From Kitasatospora sp. SolWspMP-SS2h (lineage in GTDB: Bacteria; Actinomycetota; Actinomycetes; Streptomycetales; Streptomycetaceae): a DNA stretch of 64,000 bases. Every line of letters starts with the position of its first letter. Within the stretch, counting starts at the first letter, position 1. Positions 8,175-18,253 of this stretch are shown here, in pieces. The notes below the pieces were generated by a model. The model ran no database searches and had not been told where the DNA came from. It worked only from the letters and a program-made list of their open reading frames with translations. The position numbers and the translations under genes were made by a program. The stretch spans positions 37,780 to 101,779 of the forward strand of contig NZ_QLLT01000025.1 of assembly GCF_003259315.1 (NCBI RefSeq), written 5' to 3'.

Positions 8175-9560
8175 TCAGCACTCGATGACGTTGACGGCGA
8201 GGCCGCCGCGGCTGGTCTCCTTGTACTTGATCTTCATGTCGGCGCCGGTCTCCTTCATGGTCTTGATCGCCTTGTCGAGGGAGACGTGGTGGCGCCCGTC
8301 GCCGCGCAGGGCCATCCGGGCGGCGGTGACGGCCTTGACCGAGGCCATGCCGTTGCGTTCGATGCAGGGGATCTGGACCAGGCCGCCGACCGGGTCGCAG
8401 GTGAGGCCGAGGTTGTGCTCGATGCCGATCTCGGCGGCGTTCTCGACCTGCTCGGGGGTGCCGCCGAGGACCTCGGCGAGGCCGCCCGCGGCCATCGAGC
8501 AGGCGGAGCCGACCTCGCCCTGGCAGCCGACCTCGGCGCCGGAGATGGAGGCGTTCTCCTTGAAGAGCATGCCGATCGCGCCCGCGGCGAGCAGGAAGCG
8601 GACGATGCCGTCCTGCTCCTCTCCTTCGGAGTACGCGCCCGGGACGATGAAGTTCAGGTAGTAGTGCAGGACGGCCGGGATGATCCCGGCGGCGCCGTTG
8701 GTGGGGGCGGTGACCACCCGGCGGCCGGAGGCGTTCTCCTCGTTGACGGCCATCGCGTAGAGGGTGACCCACTCCATCGCGTTGCCCGGGTTGACGCCCT
8801 CGGCGCGCAGCGCGCGGGCGGCGGAGGCGGCCCGGCGGCGGACCTTGAGGCCGCCGGGGAGGATGCCCTCGCGGGACATGCCGGCCGCGACGCACTCCTT
8901 CATGACGGCCCAGATCTCCAGCAGCCCGGCCCGGATCTCGGCCTCGGTGCGCCACGCCTTCTCGTTCTCCAGCATCAGGCCGGAGATGGACAGGCCGGTC
9001 TCCCTGGTCAGCCGCAGCAGCTCCTCGCCGGTGCGGAAGGGGTACCGCAGGGCGGTGTCGTCGGGCTTGATCCGGGCCTCGCCGAGGGCGTCCTCGTCGA
9101 CCACGAAGCCGCCGCCGACCGAGTAGTAGGTCTTCTCCAGCAGCGTCTCGCCGGAGGCGTCGTACGCCCACAGGGCCATGCCGTTGGCGTGGTAGGCGAG
9201 GGCCTTGCGGCGGTGCAGGACCAGGTCGTGGTCCGGGTCGAACGGGATCTCGTGCCGGCCGAGCAGGCTGAGCCGCTTGTCGGCGCGGATCCGCTCGACG
9301 TCCAGGTCGGCGCGGTCGACGTCGACCGTGCGGGGCGAGTGGTTCTCCAGGCCGAGCAGGACGGCCTTGGGGGTGCCGTGGCCGTGCCCGGTGGCGCCGA
9401 GCGAGCCGTACAGCTCGGCGCGGACGGTGGCGACCCGCTCCAGCAGGCCCTCGGAGCCGAGCCGGCGGGCGAACATCCGGGCCGCGCGCATCGGGCCCAC
9501 GGTGTGCGAGGAGGAGGGGCCGATGCCGATGGAGAAGAGGTCGAAGACGCTGATGGCCAC
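8175..9560 (-). CDS. sdaA: L-serine ammonia-lyase (L-serine dehydratase)
   Basis: Converts L-serine to pyruvate and ammonia in the cytoplasm. It is a 461-aa single-chain iron-sulfur type enzyme with the alpha and beta domains fused. The GTG at 9560 gives the expected N-terminus MAISVFDLFSIGIGPSSSHT. SSSHT near residue 17 is the conserved beta-domain motif. Cys residues in EVGCQGEVGSACSM, TCDPVGG and IPCIERNG are the expected 4Fe-4S ligands. It lies downstream of gcvT-gcvH-glyA in the same direction, so glycine can be cleaved or converted to serine and then to pyruvate. Two hairpins separate it from glyA, so co-transcription is uncertain. Confidence 0.95.
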   Translation of the reverse strand: MAISVFDLFSIGIGPSSSHTVGPMRAARMFARRLGSEGLLERVATVRAELYGSLGATGHGHGTPKAVLLGLENHSPRTVDVDRADLDVERIRADKRLSLLGRHEIPFDPDHDLVLHRRKALAYHANGMALWAYDASGETLLEKTYYSVGGGFVVDEDALGEARIKPDDTALRYPFRTGEELLRLTRETGLSISGLMLENEKAWRTEAEIRAGLLEIWAVMKECVAAGMSREGILPGGLKVRRRAASAARALRAEGVNPGNAMEWVTLYAMAVNEENASGRRVVTAPTNGAAGIIPAVLHYYLNFIVPGAYSEGEEQDGIVRFLLAAGAIGMLFKENASISGAEVGCQGEVGSACSMAAGGLAEVLGGTPEQVENAAEIGIEHNLGLTCDPVGGLVQIPCIERNGMASVKAVTAARMALRGDGRHHVSLDKAIKTMKETGADMKIKYKETSRGGLAVNVIEC

Positions 9561-9632
9561 GGGGTGACGTCCTTGTCCGGTCTCGTGGTGGTGTGCCGGT
9601 TCCCGCCCGGTGGGGCGGGGCGCGGCATGGAA

Positions 9633-9709
9633 CGGGGCACCGCGCGCACCTCTCCAGTGTGCGTGGTGCCCCGGGAAGCCCGGGCGGGCCGCCGGTCGGG
9701 CGGCCCGCC
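9633..9709 (-). terminator. Two strong hairpins between glyA and sdaA
   Basis: An 11-bp perfect stem (GGCGGGCCGCC at 9683-9693 with GGCGGCCCGCC at 9699-9709, 5-nt loop) lies just after the glyA stop. A second stem, CGGGGCACC at 9633-9641 with GGTGCCCCG at 9665-9673, follows nearer to sdaA. Neither has a T tract, so termination would be of the T-less actinobacterial kind. They may also be RNA processing or stability elements that lower sdaA expression relative to glyA. Confidence 0.5.
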
Positions 9710-9719
9710 GAGCGGGGTC

Positions 9720-10988
<1,269 letters not shown>

Positions 10989-11004
10989 CAGGGGGGTCTC
11001 CCGG

Positions 11005-11379
11005 TCAGGCGCCGGTGAAGGCGGTGTAGCCGTCGGCGTCGAGCAGCTCGTCGGTCGCCTCGACCCGGACCTTGAACAGCCAACCGCCCTCGAAGGGCTC
11101 CGAGTTGACCAGGGCCGGCTCGTCGATGACGGCCTGGTTGACCTCGGTGACCTCGCCGGTGGCGGGGGAGAAGAGGTCGCTGACCGACTTGGTGGATTCG
11201 AGCTCGCCGCAGGTCTCACCCGCGGTGACGGTGTCACCCACCGCGGGGAGCTGGACGTACACGATGTCGCCGAGGGCGTCGGCCGCGTGCGCGGTGATGC
11301 CGACCGTCGACACCCCGTCCACGGCGGCGGTCAGCCACTCGTGCTCCTTGGTGTACTGCAGGTGCGTGGGGTTGCTCAT
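11005..11379 (-). CDS. gcvH: Glycine cleavage system H protein
   Basis: Lipoyl carrier protein that shuttles the aminomethyl intermediate among the P, T and L proteins of the glycine cleavage system. The product is 124 aa. The lipoylation site is the Lys in ELESTKSVSDLFSP. The flanking GIT-AADALGDIVYVQLP and EPWLVNSEPFEGGWLFKV-type segments are typical of GcvH. The gene lies between gcvT and glyA. gcvP is not in the window, as is usual for streptomycetes, and must be elsewhere. Confidence 0.96.
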   Translation of the reverse strand: MSNPTHLQYTKEHEWLTAAVDGVSTVGITAHAADALGDIVYVQLPAVGDTVTAGETCGELESTKSVSDLFSPATGEVTEVNQAVIDEPALVNSEPFEGGWLFKVRVEATDELLDADGYTAFTGA

Positions 11380-11481
11380 GGCGTCATTCTCCAGGATCGC
11401 GGGAGGGGAGGGCGCGGCCGTCCGCTGGGCGGACGAACCGGAGGAGGACCGGCTCGGGGTGGGGTCGGGGGAAGGCCGAGG

Positions 11482-12600
11482 TCAGCGGGCACGCCGGTAG
11501 AACGGCAGCGCGACGACCTCGACCGGCTCGGCCCGGCCGCGGACGTCCACCGCGAGGGTGCCGCCCGGCTCGGCGTGCGCGGCGTCCACGTACGCGATGG
11601 CGATCGGCTTGCCCAGGGTCGGGGACGGCGCGCCGGAGGTGATCCGGCCGATCACGGCGCCCTCGGCGTCCACCACCGCGTACTCGGCGCGCGGGACGCG
11701 CCGGCCCTCGGAGACCAGGCCGACCAGCTTGCGCGGCGGGTTGGACCCGGCCGCGGCGGCGGCCTCCTCCAGCGCCTTGCGGCCGACGAACCGCCCGTCG
11801 TTGGTGGTCTTGTCGAAGCGCACCACCCGGCCCAGGCCCGCGTCGAACGGGGTCAGCCCGGTGGACAGCTCGTGCCCGTACAGCGGCATGCCGGCCTCCA
11901 GGCGCAGCGTGTCGCGGCAGGACAGGCCGCACGGGACCAGGCCCTCGGCGGTGCCCGCCTCGGTCAGCGCGGTCCACAGGTGCGCGGCGTCGGCCGGGGC
12001 GCAGAACACCTCGAAGCCGTCCTCGCCGGTGTAGCCGGTGCGGGCCAGCCAGACCTGGCGGCCGGCGACGGTGGCGGGCAGCAGCGCGTAGTACTTGAGG
12101 CCGGGCAGGTCGGCGTCGGTGGTCTTGGCCAGGATGCCGTTCGCCTCCGGGCCCTGGACGGCGAGCAGCGCGTAGGCGTCCCGGTCGTCGCGGACGACGG
12201 CGTCGAAGCCGGCCGCGCGCTCGGTCAGCGCGTCCAGCACCACCTGGGCGTTGGAGGCGTTGGCCACCACCAGGTACTCCTGCTCGGCGGTGCGGTAGAC
12301 GATCAGGTCGTCCAGGATGCCGCCGTCCTCGCGGCAGATCATGGTGTAGCGGGCGCGCAGCACGCCGAGCGCGGAGATGAAGCCGACCAGCGCGTGGTCG
12401 AGCAGCTCGCCGGCCTGCGGGCCGGAGACGGTGATCTCGCCCATGTGCGAGAGGTCGAACAGGCCCGCCTTCGTGCGGACCGCGAGGTGCTCCTCGCGCT
12501 CGCTGCCGTAGCGCAGCGGCATGTCCCAGCCCGCGAAGTCGGTCATGGTGGCGCCGAGCGAGCGGTGCAGCGCGTCGAGCGCGGTCAGGCGGAGGGACAC
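11482..12600 (-). CDS. gcvT: Glycine cleavage system T protein (aminomethyltransferase)
   Basis: Transfers the methylene group from the aminomethylated H protein to tetrahydrofolate and releases ammonia. The product is 372 aa from the GTG at 12600, which has GGGAG about 7 nt upstream. Recognisable segments are MTDFAGWDMPLRYGSEREEH near the N-terminus, FDLSHMGEI, and the C-terminal barrel ending in VVALPFYRRAR. It is the first gene after the glycine riboswitch, and the riboswitch to start distance is about 40 nt. The order riboswitch-gcvT-gcvH-glyA fits glycine-induced expression. Confidence 0.95.
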   Translation of the reverse strand: MSLRLTALDALHRSLGATMTDFAGWDMPLRYGSEREEHLAVRTKAGLFDLSHMGEITVSGPQAGELLDHALVGFISALGVLRARYTMICREDGGILDDLIVYRTAEQEYLVVANASNAQVVLDALTERAAGFDAVVRDDRDAYALLAVQGPEANGILAKTTDADLPGLKYYALLPATVAGRQVWLARTGYTGEDGFEVFCAPADAAHLWTALTEAGTAEGLVPCGLSCRDTLRLEAGMPLYGHELSTGLTPFDAGLGRVVRFDKTTNDGRFVGRKALEEAAAAAGSNPPRKLVGLVSEGRRVPRAEYAVVDAEGAVIGRITSGAPSPTLGKPIAIAYVDAAHAEPGGTLAVDVRGRAEPVEVVALPFYRRAR

Positions 12601-12639
12601 GACAGGACTCCCGGGATCTGGAAACGGGCAGGCTGGGGC

Positions 12640-12852
12640 GAATCTCCCCATCTGTCGTCGAACCTGAGAGCTTCGCCGCCTCCTGAACAGGATGGCGGCT
12701 TGCACCGTGGGTGGGCGCACGGCGCGGCCGTGTCCACTTTCCAGATCTGCCTCGCCCGGGCGGTAGGGGGGCCTGAGAGATTCCGGGGAGGACTTGCTCC
12801 TTCGGCGCCGGTCGCGGCCTGTCGCCAGGCCGTTCCGGCTCTCCCGCGCGGG
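12640..12852 (-). promoter_or_regulatory. Tandem glycine riboswitch upstream of gcvT
   Basis: On the minus strand the leader contains two glycine aptamers in series. The first (about 12852-12765) has CGGGAGAG, CGCCGAAGGAGCAA and TCTCTCAGGC. The short linker CGCCCGGGCGAGGCAGA follows. The second (about 12750-12640) has TCTGGAAAG, GGTGCAAGCC and CTCTCAGG, closing at ACAGATGGGGAG. These are the hallmark conserved blocks of the class. Glycine binding normally turns on the downstream gcv genes, so high glycine should induce gcvT, gcvH and probably glyA. Confidence 0.93.
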
Positions 12853-13041
12853 TTCGAGCGGCCGGTGTGAAGTTGTGGGCGGGCCCATCATGGCATGCCG
12901 GGGGCGGGTCGCGGGAGAGGGGGCCGGAGCGGGCCGCGGCGGACGGGGCCGGAGCGGGCCGCGGTGGACGGGGCCCACCGGGCCGCCGCACCGGGGCCGC
13001 GCGCCGCTAACCTGAGCGCAACCGCGGATGTGGAGGGCGAG

Positions 13042-13809
13042 ATGGGGTTCCCGCTGGACGGGGTGCTGGAGGGCGGGGCCTGGCCGGCCAACGAGCTGGA
13101 GCAGGTGCTGACGGCCGCGCTCGGCGACCCCGGGGCGACGCCCCGGGTGATCGAGGTGCTGGCCCGCAGCCAGGTGTGGATCCCGCTGCCGTCCGGCACC
13201 TCCCCGGACGCCGAGGCGCTGGACCTGCCGACGCTGGAGCTGGCCGGGGCGCCGTACGTCCCGGTGTACTCCTCGCAGGAGCAGTACCTCCGGCACTGCC
13301 CGGGCATCCCGTTCGCGATCGCCCCGATGTGGGAGTTCGCCCGCGGGCTGCCGCTGGGCATCGGCGTCGCGGTCAACCCGGAGGCGCCGGTGGGCATCCC
13401 GGTGCCGCCGGAGGGCGTCGGCGAGCTGCGGCGCGGGCCGCGCGGCGAGCAGTGGGAGGCGCAGGGGGTGACCGAGGGTGCCCGGGTGGCGCTCAAGGAG
13501 CCCGAGCCGCACCAGGAGCCGTTCGCCTTCCTGGCCGCCGCGACCGGCGAACTCGTCGCGCTGCCCGGGGTCCTGACGGCCCGTCGGGCGCTGGCCCGGG
13601 TGGAGGGCGAGCCGACCCTGCTGTACGTCGGCGTGCAGCTGGACCCGGCGGCCCCCGCCGACCCGGCCGAGGTGAACACCGCGCTGGGCCGGGCGCTCGG
13701 AACCGCCCCGCCGAGCTGGGGCGTCCACCTGGTGCTGCTCGACCTGGTCGCCGATCCGGTGGTGGACTGGATGCTGGGGCGGGTACAGCCCTTCTACGTG
13801 CGGCCGTGA
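13042..13809 (+). CDS. sseB: SseB family protein
   Basis: Member of the enhanced-serine-sensitivity SseB family; biochemical role not known. The product is 255 aa from the ATG at 13042, with GGAGGGC 5 nt upstream; a GTG at 13030 is possible. It has an N-terminal SseB domain (about 15-130, with QVWIPLP and IPFAIAPMWEFARGLP) and a C-terminal SseB_C-like domain (about 145-255) ending RVQPFYVRP. A -10-like TAACCT lies at 13008-13013. It is next to a second family member and to the serine/glycine genes, which fits the serine link implied by the family name but proves nothing. Confidence 0.8.
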   Translation: MGFPLDGVLEGGAWPANELEQVLTAALGDPGATPRVIEVLARSQVWIPLPSGTSPDAEALDLPTLELAGAPYVPVYSSQEQYLRHCPGIPFAIAPMWEFARGLPLGIGVAVNPEAPVGIPVPPEGVGELRRGPRGEQWEAQGVTEGARVALKEPEPHQEPFAFLAAATGELVALPGVLTARRALARVEGEPTLLYVGVQLDPAAPADPAEVNTALGRALGTAPPSWGVHLVLLDLVADPVVDWMLGRVQPFYVRP

Positions 13810-13925
13810 CGGCGGCCCCGGTCCGCCGCGCGGGGCACGGCGGCATGACGGCTGTCGGGTGCGCCCCATAGGGTTGCCCGGAACACCGGAGCACGGCGGA
13901 ACGGACGAAGAGAGTAGGCGGCGAC

Positions 13926-14750
13926 GTGACGGGAGCAGCCGGCGACCCGGGGGCGGTCGAACGCGCCCTCGCAGCGGTCGCGCCGGAGCGCTGGGAGGCG
14001 TACGAGGGGCTGCTGCGGGCCCTGGCCGGCGGGCAGGTCTGGATGCTGCTCTGGCACGGCAGCCCCGGCAGTCCGGACGCCCAGTACGGGAACATGGACG
14101 TCGGCGGCCACGGCTACGCGCCCTGCGCGACCTCCCCCGGGCAGCTCGCGGCCAGCGGCTGGACGCGCGCCCACGAGGTGGTCTCCGGGCTGGAGATCGC
14201 CGCCGCGCTGTACCGCTCGCGCTGGGGCCTGTGGCTCGACCCGCACCGCCCCGGCGGCGGCGTCGGCGTGCCCTGGGCCGACCTGCGGCGGATCGCGCTC
14301 GGCCTGGACCGGCTGCCGGCCGGGCCGCTGCGGATCTCCGAACCCCCGGTGCAGGGCTCGCCGTTCTTCACCGTGCTGGAGCGGCAGGCGGGCGAGGTGC
14401 GGCCGCTGCGCTCGCTGCGCCGGGCCTGGGTGCAGCCGGTGCTGGGCGAGGGCTACCTGGCGGTCGGGCTGGACCTGTACGACACCTCCCCGCCGTCCGT
14501 GGAGGCGGCCCGGGCGCTGGTGCAGCGGGCGGCCGCGCAGGCGCCGGAGGGGCCCGGGGTGTCCACCGTGATGCTGGCCGACGAGTTCGACCCGGTGGCG
14601 ATGTGGATGTGGGCCAACACCCGCCCGTTCTTCGACCGGCAGGGCGCCCCGCAGCCCGGGCCGACCGGCTTCGGTTACGCAGCGCAACCGCCGGCCGGGC
14701 CGGCCCCGGGGTGGCCGCAGGCTCCCTGGCCGGGCTATCCGGGCCGTTGA
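13926..14750 (+). CDS. SseB-like protein (second copy, diverged)
   Basis: A 274-aa product from the GTG at 13926, related in layout to the preceding SseB. An N-terminal domain has QVWMLLWHGSPGSPD (parallel to QVWIPLPSGTSPD in the neighbour) and a C-terminal SseB_C-like part ends in a WANTRPFFDRQ motif parallel to MLGRVQPFYVRP. A Pro/Gly/Ala-rich tail of about 35 residues (APQPGPTGFGYAAQPP onward) is extra. A -10-like TAGGGT lies at 13869-13874. The pair looks like an old tandem duplication. Function unknown. The gene ends just before a strong terminator. Confidence 0.75.
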   Translation: MTGAAGDPGAVERALAAVAPERWEAYEGLLRALAGGQVWMLLWHGSPGSPDAQYGNMDVGGHGYAPCATSPGQLAASGWTRAHEVVSGLEIAAALYRSRWGLWLDPHRPGGGVGVPWADLRRIALGLDRLPAGPLRISEPPVQGSPFFTVLERQAGEVRPLRSLRRAWVQPVLGEGYLAVGLDLYDTSPPSVEAARALVQRAAAQAPEGPGVSTVMLADEFDPVAMWMWANTRPFFDRQGAPQPGPTGFGYAAQPPAGPAPGWPQAPWPGYPGR

Positions 14751-14771
14751 ACCTACCCTGACGCCCCGTCG

Positions 14772-14816
14772 GAAAACCCCCGCCTCGACCTTTTGCCCGG
14801 TCGGCGGGGGTTTTTT
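14772..14816. terminator. Rho-independent terminator after the SseB pair
   Basis: AAAACCCCCGCC (14773-14784) pairs with GGCGGGGGTTTT (14803-14814), with a T run at 14811-14816 on the plus strand and an A run on the left, so it can work in both directions. The stem is G+C-rich and perfect. It separates the SseB genes from the transporter leader. Confidence 0.85.
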
Positions 14817-15338
14817 ACCGCCCCATGATCTACGCGCGCAACCCCGCGTGCCACCTGGCGTTTTCCCGCCACTGGCGGGGTGTCGTCAGTGTGCCCCTTG
14901 ACGGACGCGTAACAGCTGTGTGAAGAACGATATGCGTCGACAACGGAATTGCATGCCAACAGATCACAGTTAGGCATCCTTCGGCATGGGGGTCTTCCGC
15001 CGGGCACTTCCCATGACAGAGAGTGCTGCGCAATGCGGAGCGCGACTCGAACCCCACGAAGGTGAACGCGTCCCCGCCAGCGCATGAACCGCACGACGCG
15101 TTTCTCCGTGCGGCAGCACCGTGCACGTCGGAGGCCTCCTGACCCGGAGCGCCCCAGCTCGGCGCGCCTCCGGCCGGAGGCGACCGAGGGATGCCCGCAC
15201 CACCAGCAACGCCCTGCTTGCTCAACGCACTTCTGCACCGCCGCATCGGCGCCCGGCACCACCGAAACCGCTCTGCACTTCCGCACCGCACGCGACTCCG
15301 TGGGCCGGCCACCGTCGGCGAGGGGAACGAACTGACTC
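14817..15338 (+). other. Gene-free leader upstream of the peptide transporter
   Basis: About 520 bp without a convincing gene. A possible promoter is TTGCAT (14949-14954), 16 bp, TAGGCA (14971-14976), which would give a 5' leader of roughly 350 nt. A 7-bp hairpin CCGCACG/CGTGCGG lies at 15089-15113. A reading frame from 15084 to 15335 has mixed third positions unlike neighbouring genes and is not called. The long leader could carry post-transcriptional control, but no known riboswitch was recognised. Confidence 0.4.
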
Positions 15339-16337
15339 ATGACCACACCCACCGAGACCCCTGGTTCGGCGGCCGACGCACAGCCTGACGGCTCGTCAAC
15401 CGCCGAGCCGCCCAAGAAGATCGAGGGACGATCACCCGGCCGCATCGCCTGGGAGCGCCTCAAGCGCGACAAGGTCGCGCTGGCCGGCGGCGCCGTGGTG
15501 ATCCTGCTGATCCTCGCGGCCCTCCTGGCGCCGGTGCTCACCGCGCTGTTCGGGCACCCGGTCGACGAGCCGCACGCGGACCAGATCAACCCCGACCTGG
15601 GCCTGCCCAAGGGCGCCTTCGGCGGCATCAGCGGCGACTACCTGCTCGGTGTCGACCCGACCTTCGGCCGTGACGTGTTCTCCCGGATCCTCTACGGCGC
15701 CCGGATCTCGCTGCTGGTCGCGCTCGGCGCGGCGGCGGTGGCGATCGTCATCGGCGTGGTGCTGGGCATCATGGCCGGCTACTTCGGCGGCTGGGTGGAC
15801 TCGGTCATCAGCCGGGTGATGGACGTCCTGCTGGCCTTCCCGCAGCTGCTGTTCAGCATCGCGCTGGTCTCGGTGATCCCCAACTCGGTGCTCGGACTGG
15901 GCGACACGACGGTGCGCGTCCTGGTGCTGATGACGGTGATCGGCTTCTTCGGCTGGCCGTACATCGGACGCATCGTCCGGGGCCAGGCGATGTCGCTGCG
16001 CGAACGCGAGTTCGTCGACGCCGCCCGCAGCCTCGGCGCCGGCCGCGCGCACATCCTGTTCCGCGAACTGCTGCCCAACCTGGTGGCGCCGATCCTGGTC
16101 TACACGACCCTGATCATCCCCACCAACATCCTGAACGAGGCGGCGCTCAGCTTCCTCGGGGCCGGCGTCCGGCCGCCCACCCCGTCCTGGGGCCAGATGC
16201 TCTCGGACGCGGTCGGGATCTACCAGGCCGATCCCACCTACATGGTGATCCCCGGTCTCGCCATCTTCATCACCGTGCTCGCCTTCAACCTCTTCGGTGA
16301 CGGCCTGCGTGACGCTCTCGACCCCAAGGGCAACTGA
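15339..16337 (+). CDS. Peptide ABC transporter permease (DppC/OppC type)
   Basis: Inner-membrane permease subunit of an oligopeptide/dipeptide importer. The product is 332 aa from the ATG at 15339 with GAGGGGAACG upstream. After a soluble N-terminus of about 45 residues comes the first helix (AGGAVVILLILAALLAPV), then an extracytoplasmic segment. A BPD_transp_1 core follows, with the EAA-type loop REREFVDAARSLGAGRAHILFRELLPN facing the ATPases. Ends DGLRDALDPKGN, typical of DppC. It is the first gene of the set, ahead of the binding protein. In most dpp/opp operons this subunit follows DppB, so the order is unusual. Confidence 0.93.
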   Translation: MTTPTETPGSAADAQPDGSSTAEPPKKIEGRSPGRIAWERLKRDKVALAGGAVVILLILAALLAPVLTALFGHPVDEPHADQINPDLGLPKGAFGGISGDYLLGVDPTFGRDVFSRILYGARISLLVALGAAAVAIVIGVVLGIMAGYFGGWVDSVISRVMDVLLAFPQLLFSIALVSVIPNSVLGLGDTTVRVLVLMTVIGFFGWPYIGRIVRGQAMSLREREFVDAARSLGAGRAHILFRELLPNLVAPILVYTTLIIPTNILNEAALSFLGAGVRPPTPSWGQMLSDAVGIYQADPTYMVIPGLAIFITVLAFNLFGDGLRDALDPKGN

Positions 16338-16365
16338 GCCCGCAACTCTGGAGGATCTCCAACCC

Positions 16366-18135
16366 ATGAAGCGAAACAGGACGCTCGCGGCCGCTGCCCT
16401 GGTGGCCGCCCTCGCCCTCACCACCGCGGCCTGCGGCGGCAGCAAGGGCGGCTCGGGCGGCGACAACGCGAGCAAGGGCGGTTCGGCGGGGTTCAACGCG
16501 GCGGCCGAGAAGGTGGTGAACCCGTCCGACAAGAAGGGCGGCACCCTCAACCTGTGGACCACCACCGACGTGGACTCGCTCGACCCCGGTCGCGCGTACT
16601 ACGCCTCGGTGTGGAACTACGAGCGCTTCTACACCCGCACCCTGCTGGCCTTCGACGGCAAGCCGGGCAAGGACGGCCTGAACCTCGTCCCCGACCTGGC
16701 CACCGCCAAGCCGGAGATCTCCGCCGACGGCAAGACCTACACCTTCAAGCTGAAGTCCGGCCTGAAGTTCGAGGACGGCTCGGTCATCACCTCGAAGGAC
16801 GTCAAGTACGGCATCGAGCGCATCTTCGCGCAGGACGTCGTCTCCGGCGGCCCGACCTACCTGATCAACGAGCTGGACCAGGGCCAGGGCTACAAGGGCC
16901 CCTACACCGACGCCGACCCGAACAAGCTCGGCCTCAAGACGGTGGAGACCCCGGACGACACCACCATCGTCTTCCACCTGGCCAAGCCGAACTCGGACTT
17001 CCCGTACCTGCTGGCCATGGGCTCCGCCGCCCCGGTCCCGCAGAAGCTGGACACCGGCTCCAAGTACGGCGACAAGCCGGTCTCCTCCGGCCCGTACAAG
17101 TTCAAGTCGGTCGAGCCGGGCAAGGGCTACGAGCTGGTCCGCAACGAGAACTGGGACGCCTCCACCGACCCGTTCCGCAAGGCGCTGCCGGACGTCGTCA
17201 AGCTGACCGTCACCACCAACGCCGACGACATGGACGCCCGCCTGCTGGCGAACACCGCCGACCTCGACTGGGCCCAGACCGGCCTGTCGCAGGCCGCCCA
17301 GGTCAAGGTGCTCCAGGACCCGACCCTCAAGGCCAACACCGACGACCCGTACAACGGCTTCATCCGGTACGTCACGATGGCCCCGTCGGTCGCCCCGTTC
17401 GACAACATCCACTGCCGCAACGCGGTGCTGTACGCGGCCGACTCCACCGCCCTGCAGACCGCCCGCGGCGGCTCGGTGGCCGGTTCGCTGTTCGGCTCGA
17501 TGCTGCCCCCGAACATCCTCGGCTCCGACGACTACGACCCGTTCGGCCTGACCAAGGGCAAGCCGAACCTGGACAAGGCCAAGGAGGAGCTGGCGGCCTG
17601 CGGCCAGCCCAACGGCTTCCACACCACCATCGCGGTGCGCGGCAACAAGCCGAAGGAGGTCAACTCCGCGGTGGCGCTGCAGACCGCCCTCAAGGCCGCC
17701 AACATCGACGTCACCGTCGACCAGTACGACGGCAAGCTGATCTCCTCGGTGATCGGCGCGCCCGACGTGGTCAAGTCCAAGGGCTACGGCCTGATCGTGA
17801 TGGGCTGGGGCGCCGACTACCCGACCGGCTCCGGCTACCTCCAGCCGCTGGTCGACGGCCGCTTCATCGCCAGCAACGGCAACAACAACTACGCCGAGAT
17901 CAACGACCCGGAGATCAACGGCTGGTTCGACCAGGCCGCGCAGGAGACCGACCCGGCCAAGGCCGCCGACCTGTACAAGAAGATCAACCACAAGGTGGTC
18001 GACGGCGCCTACTACCTGCCGATCGTGGCGGACAAGGCGCTGAACTGGCGCAACCCGCGCCTGACCAACGTCTACATCACCGACGCCTACGGCGAGGTCG
18101 ACTTCCAGGCGCTCGGCGTCTCCGACGGCAAGTGA
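16366..18135 (+). CDS. Peptide ABC transporter substrate-binding lipoprotein
   Basis: Extracellular solute-binding protein family 5, which captures peptides (or similar ligands) for the importer. The product is 589 aa from the ATG at 16366; GGAGGA lies 10 nt upstream and an in-frame earlier start overlaps the previous gene. The lipobox is LTTAAC, followed by a Gly/Ser/Lys-rich linker. SBP_bac_5 signatures include GGTLNLWTTTDVDSLDPG, YTFKLKSGLKFEDGS and SSGPYKFKS. It ends before a strong hairpin that probably raises its expression above that of the downstream genes. Confidence 0.93.
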   Translation: MKRNRTLAAAALVAALALTTAACGGSKGGSGGDNASKGGSAGFNAAAEKVVNPSDKKGGTLNLWTTTDVDSLDPGRAYYASVWNYERFYTRTLLAFDGKPGKDGLNLVPDLATAKPEISADGKTYTFKLKSGLKFEDGSVITSKDVKYGIERIFAQDVVSGGPTYLINELDQGQGYKGPYTDADPNKLGLKTVETPDDTTIVFHLAKPNSDFPYLLAMGSAAPVPQKLDTGSKYGDKPVSSGPYKFKSVEPGKGYELVRNENWDASTDPFRKALPDVVKLTVTTNADDMDARLLANTADLDWAQTGLSQAAQVKVLQDPTLKANTDDPYNGFIRYVTMAPSVAPFDNIHCRNAVLYAADSTALQTARGGSVAGSLFGSMLPPNILGSDDYDPFGLTKGKPNLDKAKEELAACGQPNGFHTTIAVRGNKPKEVNSAVALQTALKAANIDVTVDQYDGKLISSVIGAPDVVKSKGYGLIVMGWGADYPTGSGYLQPLVDGRFIASNGNNNYAEINDPEINGWFDQAAQETDPAKAADLYKKINHKVVDGAYYLPIVADKALNWRNPRLTNVYITDAYGEVDFQALGVSDGK

Positions 18136-18182
18136 CCTGACCTTCTCCTGAGTTCTCACCGCTAGTCCGAAGGGCAGGTGAA

Positions 18183-18246
18183 GGCCCTGCCGGGGCCGGC
18201 CGGGAGCTCCCCCACCGGGGAGACCCGGCCGGCCCGCGGCAGGGCC
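18183..18246 (+). terminator. Long G+C-rich hairpin between binding-protein and permease genes
   Basis: GGCCCTGCC at 18183-18191 pairs with GGCAGGGCC at 18238-18246, and GCCGGCCGGG at 18195-18204 pairs with CCCGGCCGGC at 18224-18233. It ends 7 nt before the GTG of the next gene and has no T tract. It may partially terminate or protect the upstream mRNA end, as in other binding-protein-dependent operons. Confidence 0.6.
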
Positions 18247-18253
18247 GACCGCA

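Noticed and set aside
15084..15335. Possible 83-aa gene just upstream of the dppC-like gene
   Set aside because: Third codon positions are mixed, there is no ribosome site, and the sequence has no domain; more likely part of a leader.
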